A stretch of 64,000 bases of DNA from an uncultured Gammaproteobacteria bacterium. Lineage in GTDB: Bacteria > Pseudomonadota > Gammaproteobacteria > Arenicellales > JAANXG01. The position numbers and the translations under genes were made by a program. The stretch spans positions 1-64,000 of the forward strand of contig CAMYKK010000022.1 in the NCBI GenBank assembly GCA_947258975.1, given 5' to 3'. The notes under the pieces were generated by a model. That model worked only from the letters and a program-made list of their open reading frames with translations, had not been told where the DNA came from and searched no databases. Numbering within the stretch: the first letter of the stretch is position 1; every line of letters starts with the position of its first letter. Positions 34,627 through 42,635 of the stretch are shown in pieces.

Positions 34627-35751
34627 CTAGGTATTTCGTTCCCGCATGTCCGGATCTAACTTGGCTGCGAGTTGATTCAACTGGCTGATTAATGCCGGTT
34701 CATAGGCGAACAAGGCTGGTATCCCGCCGGTATGTACGAACAGAACGCCGTTTAAATGGTCGTACTTTCTGGATCGTATCATCGCCAACAGTCCGGCCAT
34801 GGCTTTGCCCGTGTAGACGGGATCCAAAAGAATGCCCTCGGTCCGGCCCAGCAATCCGATTGCCTCGATGAGCTCTGGATTCAAGCGGCCATAGCCCGGG
34901 GCCAAGGTACGGTCGTAGGCGCGAATATCCGCCGCTGTGACCACAGGTCGGGATAGATTCAGCAGTCGTCCCAATGCTTGAACACAGCGACCAACCCGTT
35001 CGACCTGTAATTCTGCACTGCGTCGCACGCACACGCCGGTAACCGGAATCTCGCTGTCTCGTGCGCGCAGGCCCAGTAATAATCCACTGTGTGAGAGCGC
35101 GCTCCCGGAGGCGATAACAATATGCTCTATGGGAAGCCGCTGCTGTTTCATTTGGGTCAATATTTCATCCGCCGCGTGCACATATCCCAATGCCCCCAGC
35201 GGCGGATGATCAGCGGAAAGATAAATAATATATGGCCGTTTTCCCTGGGCTCGCAGCTCCCTCGCGATTCCCTCGAGGCACCGGTCGGCACCCATTTCAT
35301 CTTCCCCCTCCGGATACGAATGGATCGATGCGCCAAGAATACGATCCAGCAATACATTTCCAGAGCGGCGGTAGATTTCGTCGACATCAGGGACCCGTTC
35401 TTCGAGTTGTATATGACACGCCATGCCTAATTTGGCCGCGGCCGCGGCCGCCATGCGCACATAATTCGACTGCACTGCCCCGGTGATGAGCAAAGTATCG
35501 GCCTTCTGTTGCATTGCCTCGCCGAGATAATATTCCAGTTTTCGTGCCTTGTTACCACCCAGCGCAAGTCCGGTGCAGTCGTCTCGCTTCATAAACAGCC
35601 TCGGGCCGCCCACTGCGTTATTGAGATTGACCAATTCATCGATGGGCGTTGGCAGGTGCGCCAGCCGGGCGCGCGGGAAAGGTGCCAGTAATTTCGAAAC
35701 CGTGTTCAAATGTGTCCTTTGATTGACTGGAACGTTAACAGGCGCAGACAT
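34627..35751 (-). CDS. D-cysteine desulfhydrase / ACC-deaminase family PLP enzyme
   Basis: This 374-residue fold-type II PLP enzyme has PTPIDELVNLNNAVGG, the PLP Lys in GLALGGNKARKLEYY, TGAVQSNYVRMAAAAAAKLG, the phosphate-binding ASGSALSHSGLLLGLRA and the final LFVHTGGIPALFAY. These are typical of YedO/DcyD, which splits D-cysteine to pyruvate, sulfide and ammonia; ACC deaminase shares the fold. It is slightly longer than DcyD (about 330) because of an N-terminal extension. With the YeeE gene it suggests use of cysteine or thiosulfate sulfur. The GCTAGG/CCTAGC hairpin around the stop has no T run. Confidence 0.9.
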   Translation of the reverse strand: MSAPVNVPVNQRTHLNTVSKLLAPFPRARLAHLPTPIDELVNLNNAVGGPRLFMKRDDCTGLALGGNKARKLEYYLGEAMQQKADTLLITGAVQSNYVRMAAAAAAKLGMACHIQLEERVPDVDEIYRRSGNVLLDRILGASIHSYPEGEDEMGADRCLEGIARELRAQGKRPYIIYLSADHPPLGALGYVHAADEILTQMKQQRLPIEHIVIASGSALSHSGLLLGLRARDSEIPVTGVCVRRSAELQVERVGRCVQALGRLLNLSRPVVTAADIRAYDRTLAPGYGRLNPELIEAIGLLGRTEGILLDPVYTGKAMAGLLAMIRSRKYDHLNGVLFVHTGGIPALFAYEPALISQLNQLAAKLDPDMRERNT

Positions 35752-36043
35752 TGTCCAATTAGCTCCTCGCCGCTCACATCCATTCGGGTTAGATTCGCTT
35801 GCTGCGCTGCGTCGGGATGATTATGAGTCATTCCAGAGAGAAATACACAGAGTGCGTGCCAACCCAATGCGCTCGATGGGCTTTAGCCCGCATATTGCAC
35901 CAAGCATCCCGGATGATGGCGAAAAGATGATCGGGCAGTTTGTTTGTGATTGCAAATTTGGCAAAGGCTTGGTATCGCGTTTTGTAACCGGAATTGAGCC
36001 TACCCGTCGCTCGGCGCGCGATGCCGTATTGAGACCTACGAGG

Positions 36044-36460
36044 TCATTTCTTCGGTTTCTTGAGCAGGTCCTTGAGGCCGGTGAACGGACTGTGTGTAGC
36101 CGGCTTTGATTTAGATTGGGTCAACCCGAAACTTGCATTATCTCCGCGCACTTGCTGTGAATATTTCTGATGCTCCCAGTCGTGGCAGTAAAGGCAAAGG
36201 TTTTCCCAATTGCTGCCGTCAGCCGGATTGTTGTCGTGATCGTGGTCTTTGTGATGCACGGTGAGTTCATGCAGGTTTTTACGCGTGAATTCACGTCCGC
36301 ATCGCGCGCATACCCAGGGGTGGATGCGTAATGATCGCTCGCGATAACCGCGCATACGCTCGTGAGCGTTGCGCCGTGCGTGGGCGACGACGTCATCCAA
36401 CCTGCTGGCGTTGATCTTGCCACCGGGTGGACGGCGTTTCTTTGAATCGAAGGTGGGCAT
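36044..36460 (-). CDS. yajD: HNH nuclease family protein YajD
   Basis: This is a 138-residue protein with a zinc-stabilised HNH core: WVCARCGREFTRKNLHELTVHHKDHDHDNNPADGSNWENLCLYCHDWEH. The two CxxC pairs hold zinc, and VHHKDHDHDN with NWENL gives the HHN catalytic triad. The N-terminus is basic, the C-terminus variable. YajD homologues in Gammaproteobacteria are close to 115-140 residues. It stands alone. An inverted repeat GTGTCC...GGACAC lies 73 bp upstream of its start. Confidence 0.9.
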   Translation of the reverse strand: MPTFDSKKRRPPGGKINASRLDDVVAHARRNAHERMRGYRERSLRIHPWVCARCGREFTRKNLHELTVHHKDHDHDNNPADGSNWENLCLYCHDWEHQKYSQQVRGDNASFGLTQSKSKPATHSPFTGLKDLLKKPKK

Positions 36461-36533
36461 CCCGCGTTTGTCGGTGGAGTGCGAAACCTGAATGATACGA
36501 TCGTAGATCGACGCATTTCAAATTTTCAAGGTA

Positions 36534-36557
36534 GTGTCCGGTCTCGCGACAGGACAC
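36534..36557. repeat. Inverted repeat upstream of yajD
   Basis: GTGTCC and GGACAC surround GGTCTCGCGACA, which itself contains TCGCGA. It is a short palindrome that could be a protein-binding site or an old dispersed repeat. The rest of the 36461-36742 gap shows nothing I can support. Confidence 0.35.
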
Positions 36558-36742
36558 CGCGTTCGGAGTTTACGCTGCGGATCCCAGAGGGCGGCGATAG
36601 CTTGGACTGTATGCACGCCTCTTAATCAAGGGCGAAGGCGTTAGGTCCCCGGAGAAAATCGCGGCCGGAGTCGCCGGCGGTGATACCGGTTCTTGGGCCG
36701 AACCTTGTTATGCGGTTTGGCCGAAGCTTGGATCTGTTGGTC

Positions 36743-38311
36743 TCACTCCTCCCTCAGCAGCAATTGGGGCCGGAGTCTTTGGATTTGATCCCGATCCATA
36801 TTGGTGGGAGATCGCAATTCATGAGCAAGCAGATCCATAACGCGCCTGCCGATGTATTCATCCGCGGCATTTCCGTGACTCATCGCCAGTGCCTTGAGAT
36901 ACGCTCTGCCGATCAGGGAGCCTAACGGTGGCGGGTTGTAGAGCAGTTTCTTTATGACAAAGGGATTCAAGGTCAGCGGGTTGTAACCCTTGGTCAGATA
37001 ACCGTCCTTGATCAGAAAGTTCTCAACGGGCGTGCCGGGTTGAATGCCTATGAAGAAAATAAACGGTAAGACATTATCGCGCCCGAACATCGCATATAGC
37101 TCGTCAATTTTGTCGGTGGTCTCGAGGAGCGTTTCGCGGGTTTCACCCGGGGCATTGAGTGGTATGTACAGCTTGACTTTTTGATTGGTATGTCCGCCTT
37201 CCTTGAACATCTTGAAGGCGTCCATCTGTTGATTCAATTTATATCCCAAAGTGAGATTGTCAATGACATCCTGTGACCCGGTAAACGACAAATCTATGCT
37301 GCACAAACCGGTTGCCAGCATTTTCCTCGCAACGGCAGGTGTCAGGTGATTCAACCGCAAATAGCCCGACCACTGTATATCCGTTTTTCGCGTCAGCAAT
37401 TCATCCATAATCTTGTCGACGTGCTTTGTGCTTCTCAGTGTCGAGCAGAATTGAGCGTCGGTAAACCAGATTTTTTTGGCGCCGTAGTGCTTATTGAGTA
37501 TTTCTACTTCCTTGGCGATTTCCGCAGGGTCACGGTAGCGCTGGCGATGTCCTTCTATTTTGTTGTACAAACAGAAATGACACTGGTAGGGGCAGCCGCG
37601 TTTGGTTTGTACACCGATATAGTCATCCAGGTAACTATGAAATTCCGGAAAAATCAATTCTATATACTCAAAGTCCACTGCTTTCATCTGCGGTAGATCG
37701 AATTGCTTTTGCCGACAGCCCTGGGTGATGCCGCCGTTGCGGTCCTTGTAATAGTAGTCCCCCACGGGTTCGGTGAATCCGTTGACTGCCGACAGCATGG
37801 CGTCTTCGCCTTCGCCCACCACTACCAGAGAATCATTCGGACATTTCTCGACAATGTGCTTGGCGAAGATGGACACAGCAGTACCGCCGACTATTATCTT
37901 GGAGCCTGGAAGCAGCCGTCTGACCATACGCATGAAACGGAAATTGTTGATCCGCGCCGAGGCGTAGTCATGGATGATTGCGACCGCATCCTTGATCGCT
38001 TTGGCGCGGGCAAGGACGCTTGGCGAATAGTCATAATTCATCACCACATCCAGGGCATCGTTTTCCGGATGCGGCCCAAAGGTCTGCATGTTGCGCCAGG
38101 AAAATGCCACGATATCCGGTTGCAACTGTTTGATGCGTTCTTTGAGGGTCTGCCTGCGCAGCGCTGGTGCGATCAATGACATATCCAGGATCTCTTGGTG
38201 CACGTCGGGGCGGTGCTTATGGATATAATCAGCGACGTAGACCACACCGCCGGGATAGATCTTCCAGCAGGGTAGGCGGACATAAAGAACGGATTTCGGG
38301 TTCGTCGACAT
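36743..38311 (-). CDS. Radical SAM protein with N-terminal B12-binding-like domain
   Basis: The 522-residue protein has an N-terminal Rossmann-like domain of about 190 residues (SVLYVRLPCWKIYPGGVVY, IVGGTAVSIFAKHIVEKCP, VVGEGEDAMLSAV) of the sort that binds cobalamin, but no DxHxxG is present, so base-off His ligation is not expected. The radical SAM core begins at TKRGCPYQCHFCLYNK (Cx3Cx2C) near residue 245, followed by KKIWFTDAQFC and GYLRLNHLTPAVARKMLATG. Such proteins do methylations or rearrangements; the substrate is unknown. No companion biosynthetic genes are adjacent. Confidence 0.85.
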   Translation of the reverse strand: MSTNPKSVLYVRLPCWKIYPGGVVYVADYIHKHRPDVHQEILDMSLIAPALRRQTLKERIKQLQPDIVAFSWRNMQTFGPHPENDALDVVMNYDYSPSVLARAKAIKDAVAIIHDYASARINNFRFMRMVRRLLPGSKIIVGGTAVSIFAKHIVEKCPNDSLVVVGEGEDAMLSAVNGFTEPVGDYYYKDRNGGITQGCRQKQFDLPQMKAVDFEYIELIFPEFHSYLDDYIGVQTKRGCPYQCHFCLYNKIEGHRQRYRDPAEIAKEVEILNKHYGAKKIWFTDAQFCSTLRSTKHVDKIMDELLTRKTDIQWSGYLRLNHLTPAVARKMLATGLCSIDLSFTGSQDVIDNLTLGYKLNQQMDAFKMFKEGGHTNQKVKLYIPLNAPGETRETLLETTDKIDELYAMFGRDNVLPFIFFIGIQPGTPVENFLIKDGYLTKGYNPLTLNPFVIKKLLYNPPPLGSLIGRAYLKALAMSHGNAADEYIGRRVMDLLAHELRSPTNMDRDQIQRLRPQLLLREE

Positions 38312-38976
38312 TGGTTTATTGTAGCCGTCAAATGAGCGGTGATCTGGTTGGCGTAATGTTTGAGAATACAGTTAGCGCCGCCTCATGCCCCATTCCATTA
38401 TAGTTGCTCAACGCAACACCAGAATTGACGACAGTCAAGAAATTCTCGGCGGATAAGTTGCCAAGCACACAAATCGTCGGGTGCACGAGGTGGCAGGTCC
38501 GCACTCGCATTAGACGGTCCTGCAGCCCGGTCGCAGTATTTCGGGAAAATTCCCCTGCCGGGGGTGCTGTTTAGCTCGATAACGACGACTGCGAGTAAAT
38601 TCGGCGCGATCCGTCCGGTATTCTAACAAACATGAAGCACGAAGTTCATGTGGGTAAGGTGTCGAGGATTCCGGAGGATGGTGCGGAGATCGTGGAGCGG
38701 ACGCCGTGCTGGAGTGCGATGCATAGCCGCGGTCATGGAACGGGTGAAGCGCACATTCAACAGTCCGTCACCGAATCGGCACCGGGATAGGCGCGACCTT
38801 GAGCGGGAAGTGTCACACATCATTGATGACTTTATGTGTTCTAAACAACACTGTTTCTTTTCTGCTACCTTGTAGCAACGTGCGGATTATCGCTAACATG
38901 ATGGTTGTGTTGTCTTCAACGCTGCGTATGGGACACATATGAAATTATGCTCAATATTTGATGAGGAGGACAGAAT
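38312..38976 (+). other. 665-bp region without a supported gene
   Basis: Short open frames exist on both strands (for example 38632-38790, plus, 52 codons), but none has family features or a good ribosome-binding site. The last 30 bp hold the AGGAGGA ribosome-binding site of the CMD-family gene. The composition is lower in GC between 38820 and 38970, consistent with a promoter zone. Confidence 0.4.
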
Positions 38977-39375
38977 ATGTCGACGGAACTATTTGATATC
39001 GGCCGTAAGATTCGTACCGATGTTTTGGGTGAGGAACGGGTCACGAAGACGTTGGACCAAGCTGATGACTTCAACCGTGATTTTCAGCGTTTGGTGACCG
39101 AATATTGCTGGGGTTTTTGCTGGGACCGGAATGGATTGAGTCGTAAGCAACGTAGCTTGCTTAATCTCGGAATGTTGGCGGCGTTAAACCGTGGTCCGGA
39201 GTTCGAATTGCATTTTCGCGGCGCGTTCAAGAATGGGCTTACGCTCGATGAGCTGCAGGATACATTGATACAAATCGCAATTTATTGCGGTATCCCTGCC
39301 GGCGTCGAGGCGTTCAAAATTGCGAACAAAGTGTTGACGGAAATGAGGAATGCCGGGGAGCTTGATGGGGCATAA
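38977..39375 (+). CDS. Carboxymuconolactone decarboxylase (CMD) family protein
   Basis: This 132-residue all-helical protein resembles PcaC (gamma-carboxymuconolactone decarboxylase): GRKIRTDVLGEERVTKTL, TEYCWGFCWDRNGLSRKQRSLLNLGMLAALNRGPEFELHFRGAFKNGLTLDELQD, IAIYCGIPAGVEAFKIAN. This pattern is typical of the protocatechuate-pathway branch and not of AhpD, which carries a CxxC peroxidase motif. AGGAGGA sits six bases before the ATG. No other pca gene is in the window, so the real substrate may differ. Confidence 0.88.
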   Translation: MSTELFDIGRKIRTDVLGEERVTKTLDQADDFNRDFQRLVTEYCWGFCWDRNGLSRKQRSLLNLGMLAALNRGPEFELHFRGAFKNGLTLDELQDTLIQIAIYCGIPAGVEAFKIANKVLTEMRNAGELDGA

Positions 39376-39408
39376 CCCCTGACAAGGCTGATCGAAAATG
39401 ATTCGGAA

Positions 39409-40128
39409 TCACCTCGGCCATGCGTCGCGGAACAAGCGCACCGGGTTCACGTTTTGCGGGTTGATGCCCTCTGCCCGCGCTTGTACCCGCCATGCTGTAT
39501 TTACAATCTGATACAGGCGTTCCACGATGAGTCTGCCCGCCTTGCCGTGCTTGGCACTTATGACGAATGCATCGCCGAGCAACCCCCACATGTGATCTAA
39601 ATCCATCAGAGTAAGATCTACGTCGACGTGTATTTTTCCCAAGCGATTCAATAGGCGAATCTTATGAGCCGCAGCCAGTGTGTCTAAATCACCGACGAGC
39701 ACGCGCAACTCATGCAGCGCATTTTTGACATGATTGCGGTCTTCATCTGTAAATCTAAAAAACGTGGTCTTGTTAAACTTGTCTGCATAATCGCGCCGAA
39801 AGTCAGAAAGTTTCTGCTGAACAATGAGTTCATTGAGATTGGCTTTGAGTTTTTCGAAAAAATCAGTAATCGCTTTGGAATTTTTTTCCGCATCCGTGCC
39901 CAGGTTGGGTGTCTCATAACGGATGTTGAGCGCATGGGTTTCACTATAAACTTCAAACATTGCCAAGGCGTTCAAGTAGGCATGCTGATCTTCGATCAGG
40001 CTGGATCTACCGGTCTCCTGTAGACGCCGGCGGTTGAAGTCCAGCACCGTCTCACAGATCGCGTAACCGGCCAAGACCACGTCGGCGGGTAATGTGTCAG
40101 TAAAATCCTCTGCGAAAATGTCAGTCAT
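39409..40128 (-). CDS. Uncharacterised helical protein (239 aa)
   Basis: I do not recognise this protein. It is 239 residues, soluble, acidic in the first third, and predicted by eye to be mostly helical: FNRRRLQETGRSSL, then DAEKNSKAITDFFEKLKANLNELIVQQK and DRNHVKNALHELRVLVGDLDTLAAAHKIRLLNRLGK. No signal peptide, membrane segment or metal motif is visible. Its steady codon use and length support a real gene. It converges on the CMD-family gene, with 33 bp between stops. Confidence 0.7.
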   Translation of the reverse strand: MTDIFAEDFTDTLPADVVLAGYAICETVLDFNRRRLQETGRSSLIEDQHAYLNALAMFEVYSETHALNIRYETPNLGTDAEKNSKAITDFFEKLKANLNELIVQQKLSDFRRDYADKFNKTTFFRFTDEDRNHVKNALHELRVLVGDLDTLAAAHKIRLLNRLGKIHVDVDLTLMDLDHMWGLLGDAFVISAKHGKAGRLIVERLYQIVNTAWRVQARAEGINPQNVNPVRLFRDAWPR

Positions 40129-40313
40129 CGTCGACTACGGGAATAGGGCGTACGATTGATAGTCCGGTTAGTATAAGTTATTAAATACCAGAACAACCGA
40201 CGAGCGTTGCCCTGTCTTCCCCAGGCGTCCGGCGGTGACCAACAACCATACACCTTACGCCACTCGCCAACAGCCGTCCAAGTGTAGGACGCTGTAAAAA
40301 CATTGTTAATTTG

Positions 40314-40539
40314 TCAATCTAGATAGCATGTGCTGCGGATACGAATCGCAAAATCGTCAAAATCCGAGACTAATCCACGGGCTTTCATGTACTTGGCGTG
40401 TATTCGATATGCTTCGCCCTGGAGCTCGCTGATACAGGCGGCTTCCTCACGCTTACCCTGTGCGAATTGTAAGACATGCACCAATTCATGCATCAGAACC
40501 GATTTTCCGCAGCGATTAGCCGAGCAGGATGAGTTTCAT
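40314..40539 (-). pseudogene. Decayed HELVH metallopeptidase-like gene, paralogue of 13730-14140
   Basis: On the minus strand GGAGAAAGG precedes ATG 40539, which gives MKLILLG and then a stop. A second frame gives KSVLMHELVHVLQFAQGK, then REEAACISELQGEAYRIHAK and ends at 40314; its first Met is at 40493. The core matches HLVHELVHFLQY and the acidic helix of the gene at 13730, including the spacing from HELVH to the Glu-rich helix. The part between the leader and the motif, about 70-75 codons, is missing. I read this as an internal deletion with a frame change. Confidence 0.65.
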
Positions 40540-40967
40540 TGTCGCGCACCTTTCTCCAGTTGCCGCACTTAAAGTAGAAAGCGATATTTGCGCCGTGTCG
40601 TGGACTTCCGCGCTGCGTGGTGCACCCGCGCCGGGACAAAACTGGTCTTTGAATCGAGTGTTCGAAGCCGGTGACGGTGCCAACCGCTAAACTGCGATTG
40701 CCGCCGGGCAGTAAATGACGTCACCTGGCACCGTTTGGCGCTTGTTGTAGGCCGCCTATCGGGTTTGTGAGCGATTGATGACATCGGATTGCGGCACGGG
40801 CCCTGCCACGGGTCGTCGATCACGCCGCGTCGGGTCGGCACGTCGTGAACGGTTCGGTCGATATGGGCGCCATGCCTTACGACTATTATCGTGATGTCGC
40901 TTGTGGGATTTTCATGGAATTTATAAACTTGTCGGCAAGAACGGTTCGATAGAAAGGCGATCAAACG
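40540..40967. other. Intergenic region with no recognised gene
   Basis: The 428 bp before the Arg-rich small gene contain only unsupported open frames (one of 131 codons on the minus strand has no family features and biased composition). A GAAAGGCG site for the next gene lies at the 3' end. Confidence 0.35.
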
Positions 40968-41156
40968 ATGGGATCAACAACTCGTGAGCCAGAACGGCGC
41001 AAACGCGATCGGCGCAAAATCAGTGAACGGCGTTCGGGTGGCGATCGGCGCGAGCGAATCGGTGCCGTGAACGTGGATCAGCGGTCGGGAATGGACAGGA
41101 GGTCAGGGCGAGACCGGCGTTCCGGTAAAAACCGGCGATCCGGCGATGGCCGGTAA
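40968..41156 (+). CDS. Small Arg-rich DRRSG-repeat protein
   Basis: This 62-residue protein is about one-third Arg, built on repeats of the type RRSGxDRR (ERRSGGDRRERIG, QRSGMDRRSGRDRRSGKNRRSGDGR). It is extremely basic and probably unstructured, so RNA or DNA binding is possible. Short DRRSGxDRR segments occur as tails or linkers in other bacterial proteins. The ATG has a weak GAAAGGCG site nine bases upstream. Real gene status is moderate because low-complexity Arg codons can keep a frame open by chance. Confidence 0.5.
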   Translation: MGSTTREPERRKRDRRKISERRSGGDRRERIGAVNVDQRSGMDRRSGRDRRSGKNRRSGDGR

Positions 41157-41266
41157 TATTCTTCGACTTTGATTCGCGCTCCCAATTGCAGCCAAGTATC
41201 CCAGATGTCTTGCGCTGAGTGACTGTCCGGTTTAAAACAAAAAACACGACGATGCGTGATCCAACC

Positions 41267-41806
41267 ATGTCAGACAAACGGTTAGCGTGGACGCTGCTTT
41301 GTTCAGCGCTTCTATTTCAAACCTCGATCGCGAAATCGGTCGATATTATCGATCCTTTTGTCGGTGAATACGAAGGACAAGTAAAACTTCTCGACGGGGA
41401 CAGGGAAGTCGAACGCGACCTTGGCGTGACAATCTCGAAGACGAAGAAAGGATTTAATATCAAATGGAAGTCTACAACCCGTAAGCCGAACAACAAGCTC
41501 AAGACCAAAGTATATACAATCGATTTCTCACCCACTAGTCGCAGCAACGTGTTTGCGGCGGCGATGAAAAGCAATGTGTTCGGCGGCAAGGAACCCCTTG
41601 ATCCGATGCAGGGAGATCCCTACGTCTGGTCACGAATTACCGGACAAACCCTGACCTTGTTTGCACTGTTGATTCGCGATGACGGTGGATATGAGTTGCA
41701 GATCTACGATAGAACGCTCGTCGCGGATGGAATGCAACTTCGGTATTCGCGGACTCGTGATGGCAAGCCGTTGAGGACTATCGAGACATTACTGCGTCGT
41801 AAGTGA
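41267..41806 (+). CDS. Exported protein of unknown function (179 aa)
   Basis: From ATG 41267 the product starts MSDKRLAWTLLCSALLFQ followed by TSIAKS, a Sec-type signal peptide with cleavage near residue 22. The mature part of about 155 residues alternates polar and hydrophobic strands: DPFVGEYEGQVKLLDGDREVERDLGV, GFNIKWKSTTR, TLTLFALLIRDDGGYELQIYDRTLV, GMQLRYSRTRDGKPLRTIE. This suggests a lipocalin- or NTF2-like beta barrel, but no family is certain. An alternative start is ATG 41252. It stands alone. Confidence 0.65.
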   Translation: MSDKRLAWTLLCSALLFQTSIAKSVDIIDPFVGEYEGQVKLLDGDREVERDLGVTISKTKKGFNIKWKSTTRKPNNKLKTKVYTIDFSPTSRSNVFAAAMKSNVFGGKEPLDPMQGDPYVWSRITGQTLTLFALLIRDDGGYELQIYDRTLVADGMQLRYSRTRDGKPLRTIETLLRRK

Positions 41807-41846
41807 GAATAGTTGACGGGTCACGAGAATCTGACACTCCGAACGG

Positions 41847-42164
41847 CTACCGTTGCTGAGTCGAGCTTTGGGGCCGACTCGGTTTACGGCCGGCGCTGCG
41901 CGCCGATTTGCGGGTATTCATCCTTTCCTCGAGTTTACTCGTACATTCGGTCAGGTACTCGAGGATATCGCTCTTGGCGCCACGGCGATATCCGGTAATC
42001 GGCGATCCTGGGCTGTCGATGACATATCGGTACCAGTCATTGCCGTCCGCCCCGCCGGGGCCGTCTGACTTTTCAACTGAAATCACGGTGCAGCGCAATG
42101 CATATTCCTGTACTTCCGTATCCTTGGAATTCTGAAGTGCAATATCGGATGCTGGTTGAGTCAT
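41847..42164 (-). CDS. Conserved small hypothetical protein (105 aa)
   Basis: I do not recognise a named family. The product has an ordered-looking N-terminal part (EVQEYALRCTVISVEKSDGPGGADGNDWYRYVIDS then GAKSDILEYLTECTSKLEERM) and a basic Ser/Arg/Gln tail. AGGA lies upstream of ATG 42164. Codon use and amino-acid balance in the first 80 residues look coding. It converges on the exported protein gene. Confidence 0.55.
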   Translation of the reverse strand: MTQPASDIALQNSKDTEVQEYALRCTVISVEKSDGPGGADGNDWYRYVIDSPGSPITGYRRGAKSDILEYLTECTSKLEERMNTRKSARSAGRKPSRPQSSTQQR

Positions 42165-42264
42165 GTTGACATGTCCTGAAATTTGAGTGATGAATTCGAA
42201 TTTCGAGCCTTTAGTTGTGCAAAGCTGGCCGCACTTATCACCGGTTTAGCCGGGAGGATGCAAA

Positions 42265-42478
42265 ATGAACGATCACAACCTGAATTCCGGATATCAATCA
42301 AGAGAATGAAGTAAGACTTGATGAGGAGCGCTACATTGGCATGTTATTGTACCATAAAATTAAACCCGGTTCCGCGTGGCTCCCGGATAATTTGGAACAT
42401 TACACGAATTTCATGCTATTCCGGGATGACGCCGTGTGCTTGAAGTTTGCGACACCGGATTCCGGCGCTACACGATAG
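42265..42478 (+). pseudogene. Possible frameshifted small gene
   Basis: A GGGAGG site seven bases before ATG 42265 opens a frame of 14 codons (MNDHNLNSGYQSRE) that ends at once. A second frame, open through 42478, reads DEERYIGMLLYHKIKPGSAW then LPDNLEHYTNFMLFRDDAV, which has coding-like composition. One base change near 42285-42300 would join them into about 70 residues. An internal ATG at 42341 would give 45 residues alone. No family recognised; the call is tentative. Confidence 0.3.
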
Positions 42479-42635
42479 AGTAACCGCCGCTATGACGGAG
42501 ATCGGTGGTTCCGCCAGTGCGAGACGGCTCCATTTCCGTATCGGCGACGAAATGACGTAGCATGGGACGGATGCCGGATATAACTTGTAGACGCTGCTTA
42601 AGTCACACCGCAGCACGCCACGACGGAGCGGGCGG

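Noticed and set aside
34616-34631. Hairpin CCTAGC-TGAG-GCTAGG at the end of the desulfhydrase gene
   Set aside because: It overlaps the stop codon and is not followed by a T run, so it does not qualify as a terminator.
35723-36109. Open frame of 128 codons on the plus strand near yajD
   Set aside because: It overlaps the yajD 3' end and the start of the desulfhydrase gene in antisense, shows no family features and has mixed composition.
38632-38790. 52-codon frame MKHEVHVGKVSRIPEDG...
   Set aside because: No ribosome-binding site and no recognisable similarity; cannot be supported as a gene.
40569-40964. Open frame of 131 codons on the minus strand
   Set aside because: Arg/Thr/Ser-heavy product without any family pattern or ribosome-binding site; reads like non-coding sequence.
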